Of a stretch of 64,000 nt of DNA, positions 24,921 through 33,530 are shown piece after piece (position 1 is the first letter of the stretch; each line of letters begins with the position of its first letter). Origin of the DNA: Oscillospiraceae bacterium (lineage in GTDB: Bacteria; Bacillota; Clostridia; Oscillospirales; Oscillospiraceae). A program made the translations under genes and the position numbers. The DNA is taken from positions 1-64,000 of the forward strand of contig JAFTYM010000013.1 of assembly GCA_017461585.1 (NCBI GenBank), read 5' to 3'. Under the pieces are notes generated by a model. The model ran no database searches. It saw nothing but the letters and a program-made list of their open reading frames with translations, and was not told the origin of the DNA.

Positions 24921-25706
24921 ATGAAAAAGCTTTTATGTGTTTTACTTGTGCTTATCCTCGCTCTCGCCTGCGTTTCATGCAACAGCGAGCCTGCCGTTGT
25001 GTGGGGTGAGGCAGCAGGTGTAACGAATGACGCGTTCCTTAATAAACCTGATATAATGCAGATTCGCAATATCTGCGGAACAGAGAGCTACACACAGGAG
25101 ACTTGTGTGACCGAGGTAGTCTGCACCGAAAATTTTGTCCGCATCGAAATCGAAACAAAGAATTATGCTGTTGTCAGCTCAATGCTTCTGAACGGAGATC
25201 TTTCAGAGGAGCTTTCAAAATACACACACTTCGAGCAAGTCGAAAACTCATATAACTGCATCGGCAACGGATCATCCCGCCATTATGCTGAAAACGAGGA
25301 CGGAACTGCAGAATGTACCCTGACGTATTACGGAATAAACAATATCGCAGAATACGGCTGCTTCACTTTGGTTCTTGACGACAACGAGGACAGATCACCT
25401 GTAATCTTTTTATTGAACATCGAAAACTATGGCCAGATGAAAACCGTTGACGTTGTGAACCGCAAGGGTGATGTTATCGGGCAGGCACATATCTCCGCTC
25501 TGTACGCAGATATTTATATGTACCCCGAAAAAATCGGCGATGCAGATGCCTTTACCCAAAAGCTTTATATTTTAACGGCAGAGGGCAAAACCGCAGCCTT
25601 TGAAAATGTCTCGGCAAGTGCAGACGGCGACGGTTATGAAGCTCAGTTGGAATTTAAAGACGGACTGGATATTAACGCCGTAGATCACCTTTTATACAAG
25701 GGATAA
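24921..25706 (+). CDS. Hypothetical lipoprotein
   Basis: A 261-residue predicted lipoprotein with signal peptide and lipobox CVSC (mature Cys near residue 20). The rest is a beta-rich secreted domain without a motif I recognise. The middle holds a Cys-containing stretch around NICGTESYTQETCVTEVVC. The ATG at 24921 is chosen because it begins the signal peptide and has AAGGACG upstream; the longer frame from 24864 starts inside the promoter. It stands alone. Confidence 0.7.
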   Translation: MKKLLCVLLVLILALACVSCNSEPAVVWGEAAGVTNDAFLNKPDIMQIRNICGTESYTQETCVTEVVCTENFVRIEIETKNYAVVSSMLLNGDLSEELSKYTHFEQVENSYNCIGNGSSRHYAENEDGTAECTLTYYGINNIAEYGCFTLVLDDNEDRSPVIFLLNIENYGQMKTVDVVNRKGDVIGQAHISALYADIYMYPEKIGDADAFTQKLYILTAEGKTAAFENVSASADGDGYEAQLEFKDGLDINAVDHLLYKG

Positions 25707-25730
25707 GTCTGTAAACTGCCGTATCGTTTC

Positions 25731-25759
25731 TTGCATGTGCCTGTGCATGGTGATATAAT
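25731..25759 (+). promoter_or_regulatory. Promoter of the MazG-like/TfoX-like pair
   Basis: TTGCAT (25731-25736), 17 bp, TATAAT (25754-25759), 36 bp before the start codon. Confidence 0.7.
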
Positions 25760-25795
25760 TTTATCTAACCAAACGCATAACAGGAGATGTACAAA

Positions 25796-26125
25796 ATGAA
25801 CGTCAGCATCAGAGACTATGAAGATTATTTATATGACCATTACAAGAAGCACGGTATCGATTCCAGCCTGTTTATGAAATTAGTTGAAGAGGTAGGGGAA
25901 GTTGCAGAAGTTTTAAACAAACGCGACGGCAGAAAAGCATCCAACAACGAAGATCTAAAAGCGCAATTGGCAAACGAACTGGTCGATGTTATCCACTATG
26001 CTTTCGCTATCGCCTCATTAAACCAAATTGATTTAAATGACGTTATTTTAGAAAAAGATAAACAAGCTTCTGTAAAATATAACCACGAAATGAATCTTGA
26101 GCAGTTTTTACACAGCAGAGGTTGA
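25796..26125 (+). CDS. MazG-like nucleotide pyrophosphohydrolase
   Basis: A 109-residue all-alpha NTP pyrophosphatase of the MazG/dUTPase-2 superfamily. The EExxE motif appears in KLVEEVGEVAEVL and the ExxD partner in NELVDVIHY, which together bind magnesium. Such proteins hydrolyse nucleoside triphosphates, often non-canonical ones. ATG 25796 is preferred to the ATG at 25787 because AGGAG then lies nine bases upstream. Three bases separate it from the next gene. Confidence 0.8.
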   Translation: MNVSIRDYEDYLYDHYKKHGIDSSLFMKLVEEVGEVAEVLNKRDGRKASNNEDLKAQLANELVDVIHYAFAIASLNQIDLNDVILEKDKQASVKYNHEMNLEQFLHSRG

Positions 26126-26128
26126 ACT

Positions 26129-26443
26129 ATGGCATCCGGTAAAGAGTACTTGAATTTTATATTGGAACAGTTATCCGGGTTGGAAGAAATAACATACAGG
26201 TCAATGATGGGTGAGTACATCATCTATTATCGCGGAAAAATCGTCGGCGGTATATATGACGACAGATTTCTTGTGAAACCTGTAAAATCCGCTGTTTCAC
26301 TTATGACAAACGCAACATATGAATTGCCCTACGAGGGTTCCAAAGAAATGCTGTTGGTGAGCGACGTTGACAGCAAAGAGTTTCTGACAAACCGTCTCAG
26401 CGCCATGTATGATGAGCTCCCGTCACCAAAGAAAAAGAAGTAA
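26129..26443 (+). CDS. TfoX N-terminal domain protein
   Basis: A 104-residue protein matching the TfoX/Sxy N-terminal domain: ITYRSMMGEYIIYYRGKIVGGI and FLVKPVKSA are typical. The C-terminal TfoX domain is absent, as in many Firmicute members, and the tail is Lys-rich. Sxy regulates competence in gammaproteobacteria; the role of these small homologues is unknown. It is co-transcribed with the MazG-like gene. Confidence 0.75.
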   Translation: MASGKEYLNFILEQLSGLEEITYRSMMGEYIIYYRGKIVGGIYDDRFLVKPVKSAVSLMTNATYELPYEGSKEMLLVSDVDSKEFLTNRLSAMYDELPSPKKKK

Positions 26444-26449
26444 TATAAC

Positions 26450-26480
26450 AAAAGGAGAGGCAAACGCCTCTCCTTTTAAT
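26450..26480 (+). terminator. Terminator after the TfoX-like gene
   Basis: A 12-bp stem AAAAGGAGAGGC/GCCTCTCCTTTT with a 4-base loop, 7 bases after the stop. Confidence 0.85.
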
Positions 26481-26671
26481 TATGTATGCATTTTTAAAGT
26501 CTCACAGAGTTCCGGCATCCGCAGATGACGGAATAAATTCCGATACGAAATTTCCGGGGACATGCGCCGCGGAAATTTCACTCATCAGCCTGCAAACGTG
26601 CAGCCTACGGCTGTGCGCTGCAGCAGGCTGCAGCCTTTTCAATAAAATGTTCACATTTTATTGACGAGAAT
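26481..26671. other. Intergenic hairpin cluster
   Basis: No gene is supported. Hairpins are GAAATTTCCG/CGGAAATTTC (26547-26579), a palindromic CTGCAG-rich block (about 26595-26638) and AATAAAATGT/ACATTTTATT (26641-26662). They lie beyond the end of the minus-strand DUF169 gene and may form its 3' structure, although no T run follows. Confidence 0.45.
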
Positions 26672-27493
26672 TTATCTTTCGCCGATCTTCCACTGAGCGC
26701 CTGTCTCAAGGCCCCACTTTTCGAACATCTTGTTGTAGAACTCAGCTCTGGGGTAGTCGATATTCATATCGAGTGCAAGCTCCTTGTAGCCGAAGCCCAT
26801 TTTCTTGATAAGGCTGATGCTCTCGACCAGCTCGCCAACCTTGTCGCCTGCAACTGTGAAGATCATCTCATTTTCGTCGGACAGAGCACGCTCATACTCG
26901 CCGGGATCGGGAATAGATACGTTATAGTCCTTCTCGCCGTTGAGAACGGGAACGATAGAGAAGATGCAGGAACCTGTTGTGTCAAGAGATGCATCTGCAA
27001 TCTTTGCTGTGTGGTACTTGGAAGCCATAAGCAGCTGACGGAGCTGTGCGGGGAAGCAGTAAATTACAACAGCATCGGGAACGAATGTACAGGAAGAAAG
27101 GGGTGCAAGAGCCAAACCGGGCAGGCAGTCTTCCTTTACATAGGGGTAGTTTGCCTTAAAATACTCAAGGCTCATCTGAGGATCCTTGATAAACCACTTT
27201 GTGCCGACATACTCAACATCGTCCTCTGTCATCTCGCCATCCTTGAAAGCGATGATAGGCCAAAGACACCAATGGTCCTCACGGAACATTGCAATGCTGC
27301 GCTTGTTGCGGCGAACCTGTGCAAAAGCTTGGCAGAGCGCAGGATGCTCGCCTCTGTCCTTGGAGGGCTGATAGCAGCCTTCAGGAATTTCGTCCTTGGA
27401 GAAAAGCTTCTTTACTGCGATAGGAAGAAATCTCAAGGAGAGCAGTTCCTCAAGTTCTTTTCCGATTGCATTATACTGTTCAACTGTAAACAT
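26672..27493 (-). CDS. DUF169 family protein
   Basis: A 273-residue cytoplasmic protein resembling DUF169: PIAVKKLFSKDEIPEG near the N-terminus, CQAFAQVRRNKRS, then PDAVVIYCFPAQLRQLLMA and the C-terminal two-fold of similar sequence. Several Cys residues (CYQ, LCQ, DHWCLWP, SCTF, YCF) could bind metal or a cofactor. DUF169 proteins are frequent in anaerobes; their biochemistry is not settled. AAAGGATAAA precedes the ATG. Monocistronic with its own promoter. Confidence 0.75.
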   Translation of the reverse strand: MFTVEQYNAIGKELEELLSLRFLPIAVKKLFSKDEIPEGCYQPSKDRGEHPALCQAFAQVRRNKRSIAMFREDHWCLWPIIAFKDGEMTEDDVEYVGTKWFIKDPQMSLEYFKANYPYVKEDCLPGLALAPLSSCTFVPDAVVIYCFPAQLRQLLMASKYHTAKIADASLDTTGSCIFSIVPVLNGEKDYNVSIPDPGEYERALSDENEMIFTVAGDKVGELVESISLIKKMGFGYKELALDMNIDYPRAEFYNKMFEKWGLETGAQWKIGER

Positions 27494-27530
27494 ATCAATT
27501 TATCCTTTCCTTTTTATTTCCGATGTCTCC

Positions 27531-27559
27531 ATTATATTTATGCTGTCTTAAAATCGCAA
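27531..27559 (-). promoter_or_regulatory. Promoter of the DUF169 gene
   Basis: Minus strand TTGCGA (27554-27559), 17 bp, TATAAT (27531-27536), 37 bp before the start codon. Confidence 0.65.
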
Positions 27560-27784
27560 CGGGAAGTTTTTTTAACAGTCAAAATAATTTAATTTGTCTG
27601 TTAAATGCGCGGTGAAATAATAAAGCGTATGGTTTAGAAGCTGCAAGCACCTGAAAAGGCAAAATATTGTTTGTGAACAAGACATTTTAATTGGTGTCTG
27701 CCAAGCTTAAACAGCGATCACGGACACCAGAGTTCTTTTCAGGCATATGCTTTCTTGTCTCACCGCACCTAAAGGGTGTACCCG
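27560..27784. other. Intergenic stretch, no gene found
   Basis: No plausible reading frame or RNA is seen. The segment 27740-27787 resembles a decayed piece of the terminator repeat (GCATATGCTTTCTTGTCTCAC, then GGGTGTACCCGA). Confidence 0.4.
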
Positions 27785-27812
27785 AAAAGCCGCATCTTTT
27801 TCAAGATGCGGC
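27785..27812 (-). terminator. Terminator of the gpsA-dfx transcript
   Basis: A 10-bp stem GCCGCATCTT/AAGATGCGGC with a 4-base loop and TTTT on the minus strand, just beyond the desulfoferrodoxin stop codon. Confidence 0.8.
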
Positions 27813-27819
27813 TTCATAC

Positions 27820-28200
27820 TTATTTAACCTCTGTCATCCACAGGCCGTGGAGATTGCAGTATTCGTAAACAGCAACAGGCTTATCCTCGCCGAGGACAAA
27901 CTTTGCCTCGGGAGCATCGCCGGGCTTTAAAGCTCTGCGCTGTCCGCCGTGCTCTGTCTGCAGATATATCCACTGGATACTATGCTCCTCTGTCATAGGA
28001 TGAACAGCCGCACCGATGGAAACATGTACGTCCTTACCATCTACGCATACAACGGGCAAATGCTTTTCTTCACTTGCACCGGAAGAGTTGGGAACCAGAT
28101 TCTCCATCTTCTCTCCACAGCACATCATGGGAACGCCTGCATCGTTGATCATTCCAATAAGGTTACCGCAATGACGGCAAATGTAAAATCTTGTTTTCAT
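27820..28200 (-). CDS. dfx: Desulfoferrodoxin (superoxide reductase)
   Basis: A 126-residue two-iron superoxide reductase that reduces superoxide to peroxide without making oxygen. Centre I (desulforedoxin-type, Cys4): Cys8, Cys11, Cys27, Cys28. Centre II (His4Cys1): His47, His67, His73, Cys115 and His118, with the EKH segment (Glu45-Lys46-His47) that places the substrate-guiding Glu and Lys. All ligands are intact. ATG 28200 has GGAGG upstream. It lies 24 bp after gpsA and is probably co-transcribed. It marks a strict anaerobe. Confidence 0.95.
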   Translation of the reverse strand: MKTRFYICRHCGNLIGMINDAGVPMMCCGEKMENLVPNSSGASEEKHLPVVCVDGKDVHVSIGAAVHPMTEEHSIQWIYLQTEHGGQRRALKPGDAPEAKFVLGEDKPVAVYEYCNLHGLWMTEVK

Positions 28201-28224
28201 TTTTAATTCCTCCAATATAAAAAA

Positions 28225-29181
28225 TTAGAATTCACTTTTTGTATTTCGTCTGAAAAGTGTATCCAGAGTCTCTTTCGGAGATGCATCTTCATACAAAATC
28301 GTATAAACAGCGTTGCAGATCGGCAGATCCACGCCATATTTTTCTCCCATCTCAACGAGAGCCCTTACAGTATAATAACCCTCCGCAAGGCTTTTAAAAT
28401 CCTCGCCTTTAATAAACGCCTCGCCGAAGAGTCGGTTATGGCTGTGCTTTGAAAATACCGTTGCCTCATAATCGCCAAGATGACAGAGACCGTAGGCAGA
28501 CAGCTCGCTTCCACCCATTGCTTTTATAAGTCGTGCTATCTCTCTTGCACCTCGCGCCATAAGCGCCCCCTTAAGAGAAGAAACGCCTGCCCCGTCCAGC
28601 ATACCGGCTGCTATACCGATTACGTTTTTTGCAGCAGCTCCGATCTCATTTCCTATGATATCCGTACCAAAGTAAAAACGGATAAGCTCTCCGGACAGTT
28701 CCTTTACCAGATAATGCTTTGTCTCCTCATCTTCGCTGTCGATGACCATACAGTTGGGAATACCGTTATAAAACTCCTGTACATGACCGGGACCGAGCCA
28801 GACGGCAATTCGATTTGACGGATGAAGTGTCTCCGCCGCTATCTCGGAAAGGCGGCAGCCTGTGCCTATTTCAAGGCCTTTCATGCAGAGTATGAAAATT
28901 TTGTTTTCTATCCCTTCCTCTGCTATCTTTGTGCAAAGATCACGCAAACCCTGCGCACCGACGGAGATGACTATCGCCTCCGCATCGGAAAGAGAGGAAA
29001 TCTCCATTGAGAGCTTAACCGTTGCCGTTAGCTCAAGATAGTCATTCTTTCTCGTGCTTATAAGTCTTTTCATATTTTCAGAAGAACTTCTGCCGTATAG
29101 TGTAACATCATGACCTGTGCGGTCAAGATACCATGCAATAAAGGTGCCCCAACGGCCGCAGCCTGCAACTGTAATCTTCAA
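28225..29181 (-). CDS. gpsA: Glycerol-3-phosphate dehydrogenase [NAD(P)+]
   Basis: A 318-residue GpsA-type enzyme that reduces dihydroxyacetone phosphate to sn-glycerol-3-phosphate for phospholipid synthesis. The N-terminal nucleotide fold is AGCGRWGTFIA; KNVIGIAAGMLDG holds the catalytic Lys region, with the later RGAREIARL and LGDYEATVFSKHS. The predicted start is TTG at 29181 with AGGGTGA upstream. plsY, the next enzyme of the pathway, is encoded 0.9 kb away on the other strand. Confidence 0.93.
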   Translation of the reverse strand: MKITVAGCGRWGTFIAWYLDRTGHDVTLYGRSSSENMKRLISTRKNDYLELTATVKLSMEISSLSDAEAIVISVGAQGLRDLCTKIAEEGIENKIFILCMKGLEIGTGCRLSEIAAETLHPSNRIAVWLGPGHVQEFYNGIPNCMVIDSEDEETKHYLVKELSGELIRFYFGTDIIGNEIGAAAKNVIGIAAGMLDGAGVSSLKGALMARGAREIARLIKAMGGSELSAYGLCHLGDYEATVFSKHSHNRLFGEAFIKGEDFKSLAEGYYTVRALVEMGEKYGVDLPICNAVYTILYEDASPKETLDTLFRRNTKSEF

Positions 29182-29211
29182 ATCATATCACCCTTTTTAA
29201 ATGGTTTGATT

Positions 29212-29240
29212 ATTTTACTATATTTGTCCCCTTTTTTCAA
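29212..29240 (-). promoter_or_regulatory. Promoter of gpsA-dfx
   Basis: Minus strand TTGAAA (29235-29240), 17 bp, TAAAAT (29212-29217). Confidence 0.6.
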
Positions 29241-29312
29241 TACCTCCCATTTTCACATCATGTAATATTAAAAACAAGGTTACGCTTTTTATCTTTCTGC
29301 AAACTAATATCA

Positions 29313-29341
29313 TTGCTTATTTGTTTCGTTTATGGTATGCT
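29313..29341 (+). promoter_or_regulatory. Possible promoter of the DUF1836 gene
   Basis: TTGCTT (29313-29318), 17 bp, TATGCT (29336-29341), divergent to the gpsA promoter. Confidence 0.5.
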
Positions 29342-29375
29342 TATCTAATAACACAAACAATCAGGAGGCTGTGAC

Positions 29376-29963
29376 ATGTCTTATAACAAAGAACTTATTT
29401 CATCGAAACTTCTCCGCTGGGAGAAATTCATTGAAGCATACCATCTCCCCACATGGGAAGAACTTCCCTCTCTGGAACTTTATATGGATCAGGTTATCAT
29501 TCTCCTCACTCAGTACCTCAGCTTTATCCCCTTAAGCGGCGAGGATGACAAGCTCATCACAGCCAGCATTATAAACAACTATGTCCGTATGAAGGTCATT
29601 CCCCCTCCGGTAAAGAAGAAGTATTCCCGCGTTCACATTGCATACCTTCTTATGATCTGTGTTCTGAAGCAAAGCCTTAATATCTCCAGCATTCAGAAGA
29701 TCATCCCCTGCGACCTGACAGATGGTGAGATCGCTACAGTTTACACAGATTTTGCGGAAAAGCACAGCTCCGTTGCCGACACATTTGTAAAGCTCATCCG
29801 TACATCTGCGGCAGATATTTTGGACCCCGCAAACACGGATAACAATGTTATAGACAGATTTGTCATGGAGTCAGCTCTTACTACAAATTATTTCAAGCTG
29901 CTCACAGAGAAGATCATCCGTCTGCAGGACACCGCCCCCGTGGAAGTCACAGAAAATTCATAA
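29376..29963 (+). CDS. DUF1836 protein, putative DNA-binding
   Basis: A 195-residue cytoplasmic protein of the DUF1836 family, common in Firmicutes. The core ITASIINNYVRMKVIPPPVKKKYSRVHIAYLLMICVLKQ reads as a MerR-like winged helix-turn-helix, followed by a helical C-terminal half. It probably acts as a transcription regulator, but no target is known. AGGAGG lies nine bases before the ATG. Confidence 0.75.
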   Translation: MSYNKELISSKLLRWEKFIEAYHLPTWEELPSLELYMDQVIILLTQYLSFIPLSGEDDKLITASIINNYVRMKVIPPPVKKKYSRVHIAYLLMICVLKQSLNISSIQKIIPCDLTDGEIATVYTDFAEKHSSVADTFVKLIRTSAADILDPANTDNNVIDRFVMESALTTNYFKLLTEKIIRLQDTAPVEVTENS

Positions 29964-29982
29964 TTTATTTTAGCCTTTTCTA

Positions 29983-30011
29983 TTGTACTTTTTTATTTTG
30001 CATTATAAAAT
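29983..30011 (+). promoter_or_regulatory. Possible promoter of plsY
   Basis: TTGTAC (29983-29988), 17 bp, TAAAAT (30006-30011). Confidence 0.5.
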
Positions 30012-30046
30012 ATGTTGCAATTACTAATCTTTGGAGTGTGCCTATC

Positions 30047-30658
30047 TTGATCACAGCATTAAAAATCATTGCTATTCTGGCAGTAGGATACCTTCTCGGC
30101 TCCGTCAGCGTTGCCGTTATCGTAAGTAAATATTTATTCAAGAGTGACGTACGGGATCAGGGCAGCCACAACGCCGGTTCAACCAATATGGCAAGAGTTT
30201 ACGGTATGGGTGCAGGTCTGCTCACTTTTGCAGGCGATGTACTTAAAACCGTTTTTGCAATGCTCTTCGGAAGACTTCTTCTCGGCGAAATGGGCTTTGC
30301 CATCGGCGGCATTGCCTGCATTATAGGACACTGCTTCCCCGTATTCTTCGGTTTCAAGGGCGGTAAGGCTGTTGCCGTAAGCGGCGGCATCGCTATCATG
30401 CTGGGCTGGCAGTATGCCCTCTCCCTCATCGGTCTTTTTCTTATTATTGCCATTATCACCCGCTATGTATCATTGGGTTCTCTCATTGCTGTGGTTATGA
30501 TAATCCCCGCACTCATTATCTTCGGTGGATACGGTCCGTGGGTGTATTTTCTCGCCGCTGTCATGATAGTCTCAGTATGGTATATGCACAGAGGAAACAT
30601 CAAAAGACTCCTTACGGGAACAGAGAACAAGTTTGTCCCCGGCAAGAGAAAAAAATAA
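30047..30658 (+). CDS. plsY: Acyl-phosphate:glycerol-3-phosphate acyltransferase
   Basis: A 203-residue membrane enzyme that acylates glycerol-3-phosphate at position 1 using acyl phosphate. Three conserved cytoplasmic motifs are seen: GSVSVAVIVSK with DVRDQGSHNAGSTNMAR, HCFPVFFGFKGGKAVA, and the C-terminal HRGNIKRLLTGTE. About five membrane helices; length is normal. The TTG at 30047 has GGAG ten bases upstream; the GTG at 30038 sits too close to that site. Confidence 0.93.
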   Translation: MITALKIIAILAVGYLLGSVSVAVIVSKYLFKSDVRDQGSHNAGSTNMARVYGMGAGLLTFAGDVLKTVFAMLFGRLLLGEMGFAIGGIACIIGHCFPVFFGFKGGKAVAVSGGIAIMLGWQYALSLIGLFLIIAIITRYVSLGSLIAVVMIIPALIIFGGYGPWVYFLAAVMIVSVWYMHRGNIKRLLTGTENKFVPGKRKK

Positions 30659-30666
30659 TCAGTTTT

Positions 30667-30697
30667 GCAGTCTGCTTACAAGGGCAGACTGCATTTT
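30667..30697 (+). terminator. Terminator of plsY
   Basis: A 9-bp stem GCAGTCTGC/GCAGACTGC with an 8-base loop and ATTTT tail. Confidence 0.75.
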
Positions 30698-30833
30698 CAC
30701 ATTTTGACAAAAAATAGTTTTTTTCACAGACATTGTTTGAATATCATGTAGTAGAAATTAAAGCGAATTCGTAGTATAATTATTACTCTGATACAAAGGA
30801 TAAATCCGCACATTTTTTGGAGGGCGAGATACA

Positions 30834-32246
30834 ATGAGTGGAATTATAGGTATTATTGCTAAAGAACCGGTTGATGTTGCTTCTTCCATTTATTACGGTC
30901 TGTTTGCACTTCAGCACAGAGGACAGGAGAGCTGCGGCATCGCAGTAAATGACGACGGCGTTTTCCGCACCTTCCGGGACAACGGTCTTGTAAACGATGT
31001 TTTCACCCCTGAAAGACTTTCCGACCTCGGACTCGGCAACATGGCTCTCGGTCATGTCCGCTACGGCGCAGAGGGCAGAAACAATCGTACATACGCTCAG
31101 CCGCTGGTAATAAACCATATCAAAGGCAACATGGCTGTTGCTCATGACGGAAAGCTCACAAACTCTCAGGAGCTTCGTGAAGAGCTTGAGCTTTGCGGTT
31201 CCATTTTCCACACCACAAGCGACGCTGAGGTCATATCCTACATCGTAACCAAAGAGCGCCTTGTGACAAACTCTATCGAAGATGCCGTAAATAACGCCAT
31301 GAACAAGCTCAAGGGCGCATACTCCATGTGCATCATGTCTCCCTCTAAGATCGTCGCAGTTCGCGATATAAACGGCTTCCACTCCATGTGCTACGGCGAA
31401 AGAGAGGACGGTACATACATCGTCGCCTCCGAAAGCTGTGCACTCAGCGCTGTGGGCGCAACCTTCATCCGCGACTTAGAGCCCGGTGAGATCGTAGTCT
31501 TCAGCAAAGAAGGCGTCCGTTCCATCACCGACCATTGCAACAAGGTCAAAAAGTCTATGTGCGTTTTCGAATACGTTTACTTTGCCCGTCCCGACTCCGT
31601 CGCAGACGGCTGCTCCGTTCACGAGGCAAGAGCAAGAGCAGGCGCATTTTTGGCACAGGAGAACAAGGTAGACGCTGACATCGTAATCGGTGTTCCCGAC
31701 TCAGGTCTTGACGCAGCAATCGGATATGCCAGAGAGTCCGGCATCCCCTACGGAATCGGCTTCCTTAAGAATAAATACATCGGCAGAACCTTTATCGCTC
31801 CGGGACAGGCTGCCCGTGAGGACAAGGTCCGCATCAAGCTGAATGTTATTTCCTCTGTTGTAAAAGGCAAGCGCGTTGTCATGATAGACGACTCCATCGT
31901 CCGCGGTACAACATGTAAAAAGATAGTCAAGCTTCTTCGCGATGCAGGTGCTGCAGAAGTGCACGTAAGAGTTACAGCGCCTCCCTTTATCGCCCCCTGC
32001 CATTACGGCACAGATATCGACGATAAAGAAGCCCTCATCGCCTGCAACTACACTCACGACGAGATCTGTGAGATCATCGGCGCTGACACTCTGGGCTTTC
32101 TCACAATGGAGCACGTTCTGCAGATAGCACAAGGCGAAAAGTGTACAGGTTTTTGTGTTGGCTGCTTCAACGAACAGTACCCCACAGAAGTACCCAAGAC
32201 AAAATACAAAAACAAATTCACAGAGAAAATCTCTGAAAAGAAATAA
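30834..32246 (+). CDS. purF: Amidophosphoribosyltransferase with altered glutaminase site
   Basis: A 470-residue PurF homologue. The PRTase half is normal: PRPP loop VVMIDDSIVRGTT and GVPDSGLDAAIGYA. Fe-S ligand cysteines corresponding to Bacillus PurF are kept (KSMCVFEY, APCHYG, KCTGFCVGC). The N-terminal glutaminase domain has the right fold (FALQHRGQES) but the usual Cys after the initiator Met is Ser2. The glutamine pocket is also changed: RYGAEG for RYxTxG and HDGKL for HNGNL. It may use free ammonia or have another role. TTGGAGGGCG lies ahead of the ATG; no alternative start restores a Cys. Confidence 0.88.
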   Translation: MSGIIGIIAKEPVDVASSIYYGLFALQHRGQESCGIAVNDDGVFRTFRDNGLVNDVFTPERLSDLGLGNMALGHVRYGAEGRNNRTYAQPLVINHIKGNMAVAHDGKLTNSQELREELELCGSIFHTTSDAEVISYIVTKERLVTNSIEDAVNNAMNKLKGAYSMCIMSPSKIVAVRDINGFHSMCYGEREDGTYIVASESCALSAVGATFIRDLEPGEIVVFSKEGVRSITDHCNKVKKSMCVFEYVYFARPDSVADGCSVHEARARAGAFLAQENKVDADIVIGVPDSGLDAAIGYARESGIPYGIGFLKNKYIGRTFIAPGQAAREDKVRIKLNVISSVVKGKRVVMIDDSIVRGTTCKKIVKLLRDAGAAEVHVRVTAPPFIAPCHYGTDIDDKEALIACNYTHDEICEIIGADTLGFLTMEHVLQIAQGEKCTGFCVGCFNEQYPTEVPKTKYKNKFTEKISEKK

Positions 32247-32255
32247 GTACATACT

Positions 32256-32291
32256 TAAGCGGCAGCGTCCACAAACCTGCCGCTTATTTTT
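32256..32291 (+). terminator. Terminator of purF
   Basis: A 10-bp stem TAAGCGGCAG/CTGCCGCTTA with an 11-base loop and TTTTTC tail. It separates purF from the redox cluster. Confidence 0.85.
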
Positions 32292-32309
32292 CAAAAAGGA
32301 GCAATTACC

Positions 32310-33518
32310 ATGTGGACACTTAAAAAAGCATACTACCGTGCATTTCAGGCTGTTTTCAATATAGGCGCACGCTGCCTTCCCTGGCGCAAGCCGGAACGCG
32401 CAGAAGAACCCGGCTGCATTACAAAAATCCCAGATTTTCTCAACAAATCAGGCAGCATAAAGCCTATGGTCGTAACCGATCCCAACCTTGCAAAGCTTGG
32501 AATCGCAGGGAAGATAACCGCCATTCTGGACGAGGCAAATATCTCCTACGGCTATTTTGATGAAACCGCCTCAAACCCCACAGTCGATATGGTCGAGGCT
32601 GTCGTCAAGGCCTATATCAAAGAGGGCTGTGACAGCTTTATCGCTATCGGCGGCGGCTCTGCAATGGACACGGCAAAGGCAGCAGCTGCCCGTATCGTCC
32701 GCCCCCGAAGAACTGTTAACCAGCTTGGCGGTCTACTGAGAGTTTTAAAGCGCATCCCCACATTTATCGCCGTTCCCACAACAGCAGGCACAGGCAGCGA
32801 GACAACTATCGCCGCCCTTATTACAGACCCCGAGACACAGCACAAATACGCCCTTATGGATCTCTGTCTCATTCCCCGCTACGCTATTTTAGATGCAGAT
32901 CTCACTTTGGGACTGCCGCCCTTCATCACCGCAACCACAGGTATGGATGCTCTCACTCATGCAATAGAGGCATATCTCTGCTGGACATACAACACAAAAG
33001 AGAGCCTGCGCTTTGCCGAAGAGGCTACAAAGCTGATTTTTGAAAACCTTGAAAAGGCATACGCAGACGGAAGCAACAAAGAAGCACGTCAGAATATGAT
33101 GATCGCATCCTTCAAGGCAGGCTTCGCCTTCACCCGTGCCGGCGTCGGCAACGTACACGCAATTGCCCACACACTTGGCGGCATCTACAACACAGCACAC
33201 GGTCTTGCAAACGCGGTTATCCTCCCTGTCGTTTTAGAGGAATACGGAAAAGCCGCATATCCCAAGCTTGCCCGTCTTGCTGAGATCACCGGTGTTAAGA
33301 CAGATGGCAGCGAGGAAGACAAGGCAAAGGCATTTATCGCCGAGATTTACGCAATGAACAGCCGCATGGGCATCCCCGAAAGCTTTGACTTTATCAAGGA
33401 CGAGGACATTCCCCGCATGACAAAGTGGGCATACAAAGAGGCAAACCCCATTTATCCCGTCCCCGTTCTGTTCAACGAAGAAAAATATGCCGAAGTTATC
33501 GGCAAGATAAGAGCATAA
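32310..33518 (+). CDS. Iron-containing alcohol dehydrogenase
   Basis: A 402-residue group III (Fe-type) alcohol dehydrogenase that interconverts alcohols and aldehydes with NAD(P). The cofactor motif GGGSAMDTAKAAA and PTTAGTGSETT are clear. Metal ligands lie in ILDADLTLGLP, TGMDALTHAIEAY and VHAIAHTLGGIYNTAHG. It lies 12 bp ahead of the AOR gene, so the pair may convert acid, aldehyde and alcohol in sequence. AAAAGGAGCAA precedes the ATG. Confidence 0.9.
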   Translation: MWTLKKAYYRAFQAVFNIGARCLPWRKPERAEEPGCITKIPDFLNKSGSIKPMVVTDPNLAKLGIAGKITAILDEANISYGYFDETASNPTVDMVEAVVKAYIKEGCDSFIAIGGGSAMDTAKAAAARIVRPRRTVNQLGGLLRVLKRIPTFIAVPTTAGTGSETTIAALITDPETQHKYALMDLCLIPRYAILDADLTLGLPPFITATTGMDALTHAIEAYLCWTYNTKESLRFAEEATKLIFENLEKAYADGSNKEARQNMMIASFKAGFAFTRAGVGNVHAIAHTLGGIYNTAHGLANAVILPVVLEEYGKAAYPKLARLAEITGVKTDGSEEDKAKAFIAEIYAMNSRMGIPESFDFIKDEDIPRMTKWAYKEANPIYPVPVLFNEEKYAEVIGKIRA

Positions 33519-33530
33519 GGAGCATATTTT

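Noticed and set aside
30660..30833. Purine riboswitch ahead of purF
   Set aside because: The 175-bp spacer holds the plsY terminator and a probable -10 at 30775-30780, but no purine aptamer sequence or matching stems.
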